Shown here one piece after another: positions 13,394 through 21,693 of a DNA stretch of 64,000 bases. Source of the stretch: Colius striatus (lineage: Eukaryota; Chordata; Aves; Coliiformes; Coliidae); the NCBI RefSeq assembly GCF_028858725.1, contig NC_084790.1:28685031-28749030 (forward strand), written 5' to 3'. Under the pieces are notes generated by a model. The model was not told the DNA's origin. It saw only the letters and a list, made by a program, of their open reading frames with translations, and did not search any database. Numbering within the stretch: the first letter of the stretch is position 1; each line of letters opens with the position of its first letter. The position numbers and the translations under genes were made by a program.

Positions 13394-14493
13394 TGTAGTG
13401 GTTTTGCCTGGGACAGGCTTTTTAGTAGCGGGGGGAGCTACAGGGGTGGCTTCTTTAAATGAAGAGTTGCCAGAAGCTTCCTGCGTAGCTCAAAGGGTTA
13501 GGACCAGTCAGTTCTAAACTGGACCATGCACCCGACCCAGGCCTGGACAATTAGTGATGGAGGTAACATCTCTGTGAATAACATATTTGAGAACAAGTTG
13601 TGAGGTTGCAAAACTGCAGCAGCAACAGCAATTGAGAATGTGAAAACATCTTTGCAGACACCAAGGTCAGTGGAGAGGGAGGGGGAGGAGGGTGCTTAGA
13701 AACTGAAAAGACTCCCCTGTTATATGTGGTGAGGACCATGGTGGAGCAGGTTGTCCCCCTGCAGTCCTCCAGGAAGCAGAGACCCACTCACAGACCGTGG
13801 AGGACCCCAAGCTGGAGTGGGTGGATGCTTGAAGGAGGGTGTGAGTCTGTGGGAATCTCATCCTGGAGCAAGTTCCTGGCAGGACCTGTGAGTCTGTGGG
13901 GAGAGAGGAACCCATGCCAGAGCAAGTTTGTTGTCAGGACTTGTGATCGTGTGAGGGACCCAAGCAGGAGCAGTTGGTATGACTGTTCTGCTGGTGAACG
14001 ACCCCATGCTGGAGCAGTTTGTGAGCCCTTTGTGAGGAGCTGCCCCCATGAGAAGGACCCACGCTGGAGAAGTTCCTGAGGGACTATCTACTGTGGGAGG
14101 AATACCATGGAGTAACAGTGGGAAGTGTGAGGAGGCCTCCCCCTGAGAAGCAGAAGCAGCAAAGTCCATCTGTAATGAACAGACCGCAACCCTGACCCCC
14201 CTTCCCTTGGGCCACTGGGGGGAAGGAAGGGGAGTCCCGGGAAGAGGAGGGGTGGGGGAAGGTGTTTTTAAGATGGTTTTATTTCTCCTCTCCCTGCTTT
14301 TACTGTTTCTTTAATAAATTAAACCTTTTTCTCCATAAGTTGAGTCTGTTTTGCCCATGTCACTAATTCCTGAGTGATCTCTGCACCCTTATCTCAACTC
14401 ACAAGCCGTTTGTTATATTTCTCTCTCTCTCCTGTCCAGTTTGGAAGGAGGAGTGATTTTATGACTTGGTGGACATTGGGCTAAACCACCACA
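13394..14493 (+). mobile_element. solo LTR, ERV-L-like, inserted in CR1
   Basis: The element begins TGTAGTGGTTT and ends AAACCACCACA, imperfect inverted termini. It is flanked by a near-perfect 5-bp duplication inside an antisense CR1, so both ends are exact. At 1100 bp it is long for an LTR. The U3 part holds a degenerate tandem array (about 13731-14085). A polyadenylation signal AATAAA lies near 14313, followed by a T-rich stretch and 'gagtctgttttgcc'. No internal retroviral region is present, so it is a solo LTR left by recombination between two LTRs. It is related to the LTR at 52.8-54.4 kb, with shared 'gcagagtccatctgt' and 'gagtctgttttgc'. Confidence 0.85.
13731..14085 (+). repeat. degenerate tandem array in LTR U3
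   Basis: About seven units of roughly 35-50 bp share a core close to GGACCCCATGCTGGAGCAG. Clear cores lie near 13733, 13800, 13861, 13910, 13960, 14000 and 14055. Units differ in length and have drifted, so the array predates or has mutated since insertion. Such U3 arrays often hold enhancer sites; that role here is inference. The array opens spurious long ORFs on both strands. Confidence 0.7.
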
Positions 14494-14498
14494 GATTG
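14494..14498. repeat. right target-site duplication of solo LTR
   Basis: GATTG directly after the LTR end; it partners GAATG at 13389-13393 and then continues into CR1 sequence. Confidence 0.7.
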
Positions 14499-14935
14499 GT
14501 CAAACAGGATCTGTCCTTCACAAAGTCATGTTGGCTAGGCCTGAAGCCTTGTTTATCCTGTATGTGCAGCAGGATGGTGCTCAGGAGGAGCTGTTCCATA
14601 ACCTTCCCCGGCACCAAAGTCAGGCTAACAGGCCTGTAGTTACCAGGATCCTCCTTCTGACCCTTTTTGTAAATGGGCGTCACATTTGCCATCCTCTAGT
14701 CCTGTGGGACCTCCCCAGTGAGCCAAGACTGCTGGCAGATGATGGAGAGTGGCTCAGCAAGCACTTCCACCAGCCCCCTCAGCATCCTTGGGTGGATAGT
14801 GTCCAGCCTCATTGACCTGTGTGTGTCAAAGTGGAGCAGCAGTTTGCAGACCATTTCCCTCCAGACAAAGTGGGCTTCATTCTTTCCTTCATCTCTGTCT
14901 TCTGACTTGGGTGGATGAGTGCCCAGAGAAATCCT

Positions 14936-15732
14936 ATTAGAAGCTAAAACTTTGTTTCCCAGTTTCCATCTAGAAGCTGGCTAAGGGGAAAGGAAATTTA
15001 AGACTGCAGCCAAACTAAACAGTGCAGATCTTTAAGCAGATCTCAGCAACTTCTCTTGTCACAGCCAGCAGACAGGTATTATTTTCCAATACAGCCAAGT
15101 ACAGAGCACAGCAAACCAGGTTGCTTACCTGGTTAGAAGGCGAGTCACTGGGAAGAAAATGAAGCCTTTAACGGCTAAGATGGAGGTTTACATTCATCCA
15201 TAGACATTCTTGGTGGTTCCAGTAGGAACTTCAGGCTGTGGATGGATTCTGAAATGTGATGTGGCGAGGTGAGAAAGGGTATATATGGAGAAAGAACTAC
15301 AGAACCTGGGCACACAGGGCTTTAAGGCAGCAGGAAAGGGAAAAAGACACTGAGCTCTAACTGCGAACTCCTAAGTCTCCTCCCTTAACTTTTCAGGATA
15401 TACCACGTAACAACCAATATGATTTCCATTAGCTTTGGCATGTTCAGTCCGCTTCAGCATTTGTAACCAGTGCCACTGCTCCCAACCCCTGACAATCTGG
15501 GATGGCATAAGTAATGCCATTTATAAGGCAAGCAGATATTCTCTGTGACCAAAGGTGTCACATATTCATTCCCTTTCCCTCATTGCCAGGCCCTGAGGAT
15601 CCTGAGAGGCACACAGACAAAGAAACTTCTTCCCCTCCCCACTGGCTTCAAGGCCCCTGGGTACTGGGGGAATCACTCCTTCCATACTAGCCCTAAGGGT
15701 CCTGGGCACGTGGCAAATCTTATTTGTATTCT
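14936..15732. other. intergenic, nothing recognised
   Basis: Moderate-GC spacer between two CR1 copies of opposite orientation. It may hold remnants of an unrecognised repeat (15560-15720 is locally GC-rich), but I can name nothing. Confidence 0.45.
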
Positions 15733-15913
15733 TTCATGGTTTTGAGTCTCCCAGGAGGAGCTGGGAGTCTGTGTATGGGCAAGGGGTTATGATCTGGTGG
15801 CAATTGCAGAGACACGGTGGGACAGCTCACGTGACTGGAAAGCTGTCATGGATGGTTATGTCCTTTTCACGAAAGACAGGCGAGGAACGTGAGGTGGTGG
15901 AGTTGCTCCTTAT

Positions 15914-16282
15914 GTGAAAGAGCAACTGGAATGTACTGAATTCTGTCCAGGTGAGGACAAAGGGCAAGCTGAGAGTTTGTGGGTCAGAATTAAGGGGCAG
16001 GCTAGTATGTGTGACAACATAGTGGACATCTACAGTCCACCTGATCAGGACGGGAAAGTTGATGAGGCCTTCTCCAGGCAGCTGGGAGCAGCCTCAAAAT
16101 CACAGGCCCTGGTTCTCATAATGGATTTCAGCTGCTCAGACATCTGCTGGAAGGCCTACACAGCAAGTCACTTACAGTCCAGGAGGTTCCTTCAGTGCAT
16201 CAATGATAATGCCTTGATGCAAATGGTGGATGTGCCAACTAGGAGAGGAGCACTACTGGATCCTGCACACATGAGCAAGTAG
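15914..16282 (+). pseudogene. CR1 endonuclease-domain remnant
   Basis: A 122-codon open piece of the CR1 second ORF. It carries the family segment 'DICWKAYTASHLQSRRFL' and 'VDVPTRRGALLDPAH', which in CR1 lies in the C-terminal half of the endonuclease that nicks target DNA. The usual G-D-F-N active-site text reads M-D-F-S, so at least the Asn is lost. It ends at a TAG (16280) before the catalytic histidine region, which appears deleted. Confidence 0.75.
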
Positions 16283-16320
16283 GGTCTGGTTGAAATGGTG
16301 AATGTTGAGGGCACCCACAG

Positions 16321-17277
16321 GTGCTGAGGGAGCTGGCAGAAGTCATTGCTAAACCACTCTCCATCATCTTCAGTAAGTTGTGGAGAACAGGAGAGGTACC
16401 TGAGGACTGGATGAAAGCAAATGTCACTCCAGCCTTCAAAAAGGACAAGAAGGAGGAGACAGGTAACTACAGACTGCTCAGCCTAACCTCCATCCCTGGA
16501 AAGGTGATGGAACAACTTATCCTGGGTGCTGTCTCCAGGCATTTAAAGGACAAAAGGGTCATTAGGAGCAGTTAACGTGATTTTACTAAAGGGAAGTCGT
16601 GTTTGACCAACCTGATAGCCTTTGATGAAGATGTAACCAGGTGGATAGATGGTGGTAGTGCAGTGGATGTGGTTTATCTTGATTTCAGTAAAGCATTTGA
16701 CACTATCTCCCATAGCATCCTCGCAGCTACACTGAGAAAGTGTGGGCTGGATGATCAAGTAGTGAGGTGGATTGTGAAATGGTTGAAAGGAAGAAGGTAG
16801 AGAGTTGTGATCAATGGGGTAGGGTCTAGTTGGAGGCCTGTATCTAGTGCAGTCCCTCAGAGGTCAGTGCTTGGACCAGTACTGTTCAATATATTCATTA
16901 ATGACCTTGATGAGGGAACAGAGGGCACTGTCAGCAAGTTTGCTGATAATACTAAACTGAGTGTAATAGCTGACACACCAGAAGGCTGTGCTGTCATTCA
17001 ACCAGGCCTGGACAACCTGGAGAGTTGGGCGGGGAAAAATCTAATGGAATTCAACAAGGGCAAGTGTAGAGTCTTGCATCTGGGAAAGAATAACCCCATG
17101 TACCAGTACAGGTTGGGGAATGAACTCTTAGAGAGTAGCATAGGGGAAAAGGACCTGGGGAAAATCTTCACTGTGAGGGTGATGGAGCACTGGAACAGGC
17201 TGCCCAGAGAGATTGTTGAGACTCCTCTGGGGACATTCAAAACCCTCTTGGACAAGCCTCTGAGTGACCTTCTCTAG
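16321..17277 (+). pseudogene. CR1 reverse-transcriptase remnant
   Basis: Open pieces in succession (16321-16575, 16603-16800, 16807-17277) give CR1 RT motifs: '[18 protein letters not shown]', 'VDVVYLDFSKAFDTISH' (motif A, catalytic Asp), '[12 protein letters not shown]' and 'FADNTKL'. The last corresponds to the F-A-D-D catalytic box with the second Asp changed to Asn. In-frame stops separate the pieces, and a deletion at about 17157 fuses the RT middle to the last codons of the ORF. Confidence 0.85.
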
Positions 17278-17343
17278 GTGGTCCTGCTCTGGCAGGGGGA
17301 TAGAACTAGTCCCTTCCCCTTAATTTTCTGTGATTCTGATTCT

Positions 17344-18115
17344 TATGCTGATAGCGCAAACTATGTATTAAGATCTGTTCTGATCTGCAGAGGGTCTAGA
17401 CAATAAGAAAATTTAAGTTGTATTACACATGTAAGTTGTATTGTAAATTCTGTGACATGCTACCTACAGATTGTACTATATCAACTCTGCTTGCAGAACC
17501 CCTGTGCCATTCTAATAATTATGTGCTATACCAGTCATAATATCCTGTTAAGAATGTAAAGCTTTAATAGTAACTATGAGTCAGCGACATCATCATTCTA
17601 TCAAGGACCCCTGGAAGATCCCACTCCTCCCCTCTGTGTCAAGTGACAGTATTGTCCAGCTTCTTAGGGGTTATGTCACAGTTATTTTGTAAGTATCTAG
17701 TTTCATTCCCCAGTTTCAAATCTCAACAAGTGGTGAATCTCTGATGCTTTACCAGCAAGGACATGTACTCCCCAGGTTGGAAGATGCACTTAAGCCAAAG
17801 GTGTGTGTCGTGAAGGGCTGCTACCTGCATTGGGCCAGTCTTTGTTATTCAAAGAATATCGTCTCACGATAAAGTTTAAATGTTCAGCCTCTAATGTGCT
17901 CCTGTCCTAACAACTGACAGGTGACAATCTGTGGAGCAGACAGGTAGCAGAACAGATACCAGCAGCAGCAGCCATGTATTTCTAAGGCTAAAGTTCGGGT
18001 TCTAATGTGCTAAAGTTAGAATTACTATCCCAGCTTAATGGTGGTTTAAATAGCAGGGGCTGCCTATGTCTCACATTTCTTCCTTGCAGTTGCCTCATTT
18101 TCCCTCAAAATGACA
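17344..18115. other. intergenic, nothing recognised
   Basis: AT-rich DNA between two CR1 3' ends. No exon, promoter or RNA gene seen. Confidence 0.5.
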
Positions 18116-18272
18116 AATGGGTTGTTGAGTCTCCTTCCCTGGAGGCATTCAAAACCCACCTGGATGAATTTCTGTGTGACTCACTCCAAGTAGTCCTGCT
18201 CTGGCAGAGGGGTTGGACTAGACGATCTTTCAAGGTCCCTTCCAACCCTTAAGATTCTGTTATTCTGTGACA
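18116..18272 (+). mobile_element. CR1 LINE 3' end fragment
   Basis: Short 5'-truncated copy. 'gttgttgagtctccttccctgg' type text encodes the last CR1 residues '[18 protein letters not shown]'. It is followed by the 3'UTR 'gtcctgctctggcagagg', 'ggtcccttccaaccctt' and the tail ATTCTGTTATTCTGTGA. It lies 0.4 kb upstream of the CpG island. Confidence 0.9.
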
Positions 18273-18689
18273 GGCTTGCAAAGCATTCCCAAAGATACAG
18301 TAGCTGGTCAGTATGGTGCAGAGATATGCTAGCAAGCTGGTTCCACTCAGTAAATGGAAATCCTACATGGACCATACATGCAGTTTCACAGAGAGTAAGA
18401 TATAAGTGAATTTGAAAAACAAGGTTAGTTGCACAAAACCTAAGGGCAAATAGAGAAGGCTTAATCCGCCATTAGCCTGCAGCATGTGTGATTTCATAGC
18501 GTTTTAACCATACCTGCCTCGGACATTGTAACAGGGAATCTGCCCCTTATCTCTTGCTTCTCTCTGTTTTGGCAATACTTGCCTGCACTGCATTTTATGG
18601 AGAGGCAGTGAAGCAGCATACTATCTCTGTGGCTCCTCATCAACGTGCTGCATCTATACTGCTCCATTTCCCAGGAGCCTTCACCTGGT

Positions 18690-19770
18690 CCTTCCTACCA
18701 CACCGCACTTGGCTTGGTTTTCCCGCCCCACGCTCCGTGCTCCCGGGGCCACGTACAGCACCACGCACATTGACACCGCTCCCACTGAGCTGGCGGGACA
18801 CTCCCCGGGAGACTGGGCCTGGCCAGGCCCACACGGTCGGCGGCAGGCCGCCGGGCTGTGCCTCTGCCCGTTCCGCGGGCACTGGCGGGCCGGGGCGCTG
18901 CTCCCGTGCTGCCGGGACGAGACCGCGCTCCATCCGCGTCGTGCCACCGCCTCGCCGCCCCGTGGGAGGGCCCCGCGCCACCGGCCGCTCTAGCCTCAAG
19001 CTGTCCTTCGGGGCTCCGCGCCACTGCTTGCCGGCGGGACACCCCGGCTGCCGCGCTCCCTTCCTCCCGAGCACCGCCGCGCTGGTCAGGCCGCCGCACG
19101 GGCCGCGGCGACTGCCGACGCTCCCGCAGCGAATAGGTTGCGGGGGCCGTGGGCTCCAGGCAGCCTCCTCCGGGCCCCCCTTGCCGCCGGGAGCCCGTCC
19201 CCGCCGCGGCCCCCTCCCGCCTGCCTCATGTCACGGCGCGGCACCCCCTCCTCCCCGCCCACCGCTTTCCTCCCTCCCAGACAGGCGCGGGCGAAGCGAG
19301 GCGAGGCGAGGCGAGGCGAGGCGAAGCGGCGCGCGACCGCCTCCGTCTCTCTCCCCTTCTCCTCAGATGCCCTTTGCCGCTGCCGCTGCAGGGTTATTAT
19401 TACAGTACATGGCTGCTCTCTCCCCCGCCCCGCCGCGCCTTGGCTCCGCTCCGCGCCTGGCCGCCGCCCAGGCCCGCGCCGCGCCGTCGACGGGAGGCCG
19501 CCGGGACCCGCGCGCGCGGGCCGGCGCGCGCCAACGGCCGGCGGCCCAGCGGCCGCCCCGCCGCTCCCCTCGGCGGTCCCGCGAGCGCCTCGGGGGTGTT
19601 CCCGGCCTCGCGCCCCCCCGGCCCCGGCGCTGCTCGACGGAGCGCGGCCGGCGGCGGCAGTGGCAGTGACGGGCCCGGCTCCCAGACAGCGCGGGGACGC
19701 GCGGCTGCGGATTATTGCAGACTAAGCAGTCTGGCACTGCAGCAGCGGGCGGGGGCGGGCAGGGGACTGT
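18690..19770. promoter_or_regulatory. NREP: CpG island upstream of NREP
   Basis: An abrupt switch to very GC- and CpG-rich DNA in an otherwise AT-rich region. It shows many undecayed CpGs, GC-box-like GGGGCGGGC (around 19750) and no obvious TATA box. Such islands mark promoters in vertebrates. It ends about 0.3-0.4 kb before the candidate first exon of NREP on the + strand, so it is most likely part of the NREP promoter, though it could be bidirectional. Long GC-rich ORFs in it, including a 371-codon one from 18554, are composition artefacts. Confidence 0.8.
19288..19328. repeat. GGCGA pentamer repeat
   Basis: A run of near-perfect GCGAG/GCGAA units inside the CpG island, about seven to eight copies. 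It is a pentanucleotide microsatellite likely to vary in length. Confidence 0.8.
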
Positions 19771-19784
19771 GTGCGCGCGTGCGT

Positions 19785-19836
<52 letters not shown>
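19768..19836. repeat. GT/GC dinucleotide repeat with pure (GT)21
   Basis: Alternating purine-pyrimidine tract. It is interrupted GC/GT text from 19768, then 21 perfect GT units from 19795 to 19836. It lies at the downstream edge of the CpG island. Such tracts can adopt Z-DNA and are length-variable; any effect on NREP expression is inference. Confidence 0.95.
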
Positions 19837-19838
<2 letters not shown>

Positions 19839-19939
19839 GGAGGGAACGAGGGGAGGGAGAAGAGCTGGCAGGCAGCCAGCTGCCATCAGAATTAGCTCAT
19901 TGTTCAATATAACCAGCGCTGGCAACCAAAATCCAGCGT

Positions 19940-19957
19940 GAGAGAGAGAGAGAGAGA
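19940..19957. repeat. (GA)9 tract
   Basis: Perfect GA run between the GT repeat and the candidate NREP TATA box. GAGA-type tracts are common near vertebrate promoters. Confidence 0.85.
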
Positions 19958-20065
19958 CTTTCCCCAGCCACCCCCACCCCTTTTTCTTTTTTCTCCAAGG
20001 CTGCACTTTGGACGAGGTGCAGTCATTCTTCCCCACACCCCCTACCCTCTCTCCACTCCCCCAAC

Positions 20066-20072
20066 TATAAAT
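20066..20072 (+). promoter_or_regulatory. NREP: TATA-box candidate of NREP
   Basis: TATAAAT lies about 100 bp upstream of a strong splice donor (20168/20169). A start site about 25-30 bp downstream (about 20096-20100) would give a short 5' non-coding exon. The alternative is that transcription starts further up in the CpG island and this is 5'UTR. No transcript data are available to decide. Confidence 0.45.
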
Positions 20073-20095
20073 TCCCTTCTGTAGCTTGCTGCCCT

Positions 20096-20168
20096 TTTAA
20101 AATCCACATTTGTGTTTCAGATCATGTAGAAAGGACAGAAAGTGAGCAGGGAGCGGGGGCTTTTGTCT
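20096..20168 (+). other. NREP: candidate NREP 5' non-coding exon
   Basis: The 3' boundary is a near-consensus donor, TCT|GTAAGTATAT, at 20168/20169. The 5' boundary is uncertain: a TATA-directed start near 20096, a start in the CpG island, or an acceptor (tttcag at 20115-20120). The exon holds one upstream ATG immediately followed by TAG (20124-20129). It is placed in the NREP transcript because it is the nearest strong donor between the CpG island and the ATG exon, on the same strand. Confidence 0.5.
20124..20129 (+). promoter_or_regulatory. NREP: start-stop uORF in 5'UTR
   Basis: ATGTAG in the candidate 5' exon. Start-stop elements are known to stall initiating ribosomes and lower downstream translation. 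The context (ATCATGT) is weak, so leaky scanning is expected. The effect depends on the 5' exon being real. Confidence 0.35.
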
Positions 20169-20218
20169 GTAAGTATATGCAATTCCAATCCACAGAATTT
20201 TTTTTTTTTTAATTAATT

Positions 20219-20252
20219 TTCTCTCTCTCTCTCTCTCGCTCTCTGTCTCTCT
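20219..20252. repeat. (CT)n tract in NREP intron 1
   Basis: Imperfect CT dinucleotide run just after a T11 tract, in the first intron close to the donor. Confidence 0.85.
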
Positions 20253-21075
20253 TTGTTTCTTTTCATTTCCTATTGTCCTTAGCTGGACTTTGCTGCAGAT
20301 TGCCTTTCCCTCTCTCGGTGCACATTTCCAAACAGGCTTTCTTACAGAAGATGAGAAAACATGCAGTATATATATTTAACTCTTTTGTCGTTATGCTTTA
20401 AGGCTGGATTTCTAGGCTGGGGATTTTTCTACACACATGCAAGGGGAGATGAGAAGTGTTTTTCTAAAACTGTTTCTTTCTCTTGCTTTTGCATTCTGCA
20501 AACACCAAATTGCATATTTAGATCTAATGCACTTAGCTTTTTTAGCATGCATGCAAGGCTCTAGGATTGGGTTTTCACCTCTTTTCTTCTCCCTTGTAAA
20601 ATGAATCTTCCTCTTCTCCACCCTGACGCTGGATTCCTCGCAGGCTGCTGGGGTTTATTTTTAGAAAACAGTCATTCTTTGCAACAACCTTCTGCATTTT
20701 TGCATGTGCAGCAGTTAAATTTCAGGTGGTTTTTTGAGAAAGAAAAAAACCCAACAAAACAACAAACCAAACTCAACCGTGTTTTGGTGAGCATTTAGTG
20801 ATGTGCTTTCTTTCAAACCTTTCTGTGTACATTTTTCAGATAATGATTTGGCAGTTTTAAATCCAATATGTATGTGTGTGTTGTGTGTAAACGTATGACT
20901 CATACCTAATTACATTTCATGCTTACACACTATAGGTAGGAAATGTGTAATCAATAGAAGGCAAGTTTAATTTTTGTCACTATTTGAAAACTGATAAAGG
21001 AGGTATGCTGCAAATTCAGGCAATTAAGAGAGCCATAATTTGAGATACCATTTAAATGAGGTAGGACCTACTCTT

Positions 21076-21096
21076 CCCCCCCCCCCCCCCCCCCCC
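21076..21096. repeat. C21 homopolymer
   Basis: Twenty-one consecutive C in intron 1 of NREP. Its length may be unreliable in assembly, and it could form an i-motif or G-quadruplex. Confidence 0.9.
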
Positions 21097-21630
21097 ATTT
21101 AAAAGAGGGGAGTGTGTGGAATAGAGAGAGAGAGGAAAAGAAAAAAATCTAGAGGTTATGTAATGCAGTGCCATTTCCAAAAATACCTACTCTCTGGGCC
21201 ATTACATTGTGAAAGCCTGACACTTATACTTGTTTCTTGATTGTAAAAAAACACAGTGTGTAGTACGCCTAGAAACAATGGACCAACTTCCAAAAAGACT
21301 TTTTTTGTCCTTTTGACTGATTTTCAAGTGTGTTAAGCATTAGGTATAGTGCTCTTCAGAGATGAACCAAGCACCAAGAATAGCATAGGGTTCTGTAGAT
21401 CTAGGTACCAGGGATTCCTTTGTCCTATATTTAAGCCTACAGACCAGTGAAGTGCAGAGAAGCGTGATATGTAAGCATACATATGTTTGGAACGATTTGC
21501 ATGACTTTAATCTTCACCACTGAAGCTTACACTTTGCTAACCCACTGATATGCTGGCAAAAATATATATCTATTAAATACTGTGACAGTTGGAATGACTT
21601 TTTTTTTCAATTTTTTTAAATTGTTTTCAG

Positions 21631-21693
21631 ATTGTTCTCCTTGAGCTACTTGAGAGAAACTGCAATCCCAAGGCTTAACAGAATCTAAAAATG
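21631..21693 (+). CDS. NREP: NREP exon with initiator codon only
   Basis: A T-rich acceptor (ttgttttcag, to 21630) opens a 63-nt exon whose last three bases are ATG (21691-21693), followed at once by the donor GTAAGAA. So 60 nt are 5'UTR and only Met is coded here. After splicing, the context is AAAAATGG, with A at -3 and G at +4 supplied by the next exon: a strong Kozak site. The next exon starts in phase 0. An ATG alone at an exon end would not be recognised by ORF search; it is chosen because the downstream exon has no usable ATG in frame at its start and the total then equals 68 residues. Confidence 0.82.

Larger units (their letters stand above)
12218..14935 (-). mobile_element. CR1 LINE, RT-domain copy split by an LTR
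   Basis: A minus-strand CR1 begins with its 3' tail at 12218 and runs back through the 3'UTR and the reverse-transcriptase ORF. Minus-strand peptide pieces include '[17 protein letters not shown]'-like text (12262-12447), '[14 protein letters not shown]' (12591-12872), '[14 protein letters not shown]' (12841-13140), 'VDVLFLDFSKTF' (13171-13374) and '[17 protein letters not shown]' (14459-14692). The RT part is interrupted at 13393/14494 by a 1.1-kb LTR; removing it makes the CR1 text continuous. Frameshifts and stops make it dead. The 5' truncation is near 14935. Confidence 0.9.
15733..17343 (+). mobile_element. CR1 LINE with endonuclease and RT remnants
   Basis: A plus-strand CR1 longer at the 5' side than the others here. 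It starts inside the apurinic-like endonuclease domain and ends with the 3'UTR text 'ggtggtcctgctctggcag' and a TGTGATTCTGATTCT tail. Two internal deletions are evident. Near 16300-16320 the end of the endonuclease joins directly to the RT start. Near 17157 the text jumps from 'EKDLG' to the last coding segment '[14 protein letters not shown]', removing the C-terminal part of the RT ORF. It is non-functional. Confidence 0.9.

Noticed and set aside
13726..14169. Opposed ORFs of 103-117 codons
   Set aside because: Generated by the tandem array in the U3 of the solo LTR.
18554..19669. 371-codon plus-strand ORF with a signal-peptide-like start
   Set aside because: It runs from AT-rich DNA into a CpG island where stops are rare. 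The product is Pro/Arg/Ala low complexity, and equally long frames exist in other phases.
19138..19838. 195- and 229-codon ORFs in the CpG island
   Set aside because: Overlapping GC-rich frames; one ends in a Val/Cys run translated from the GT repeat. Composition artefacts.
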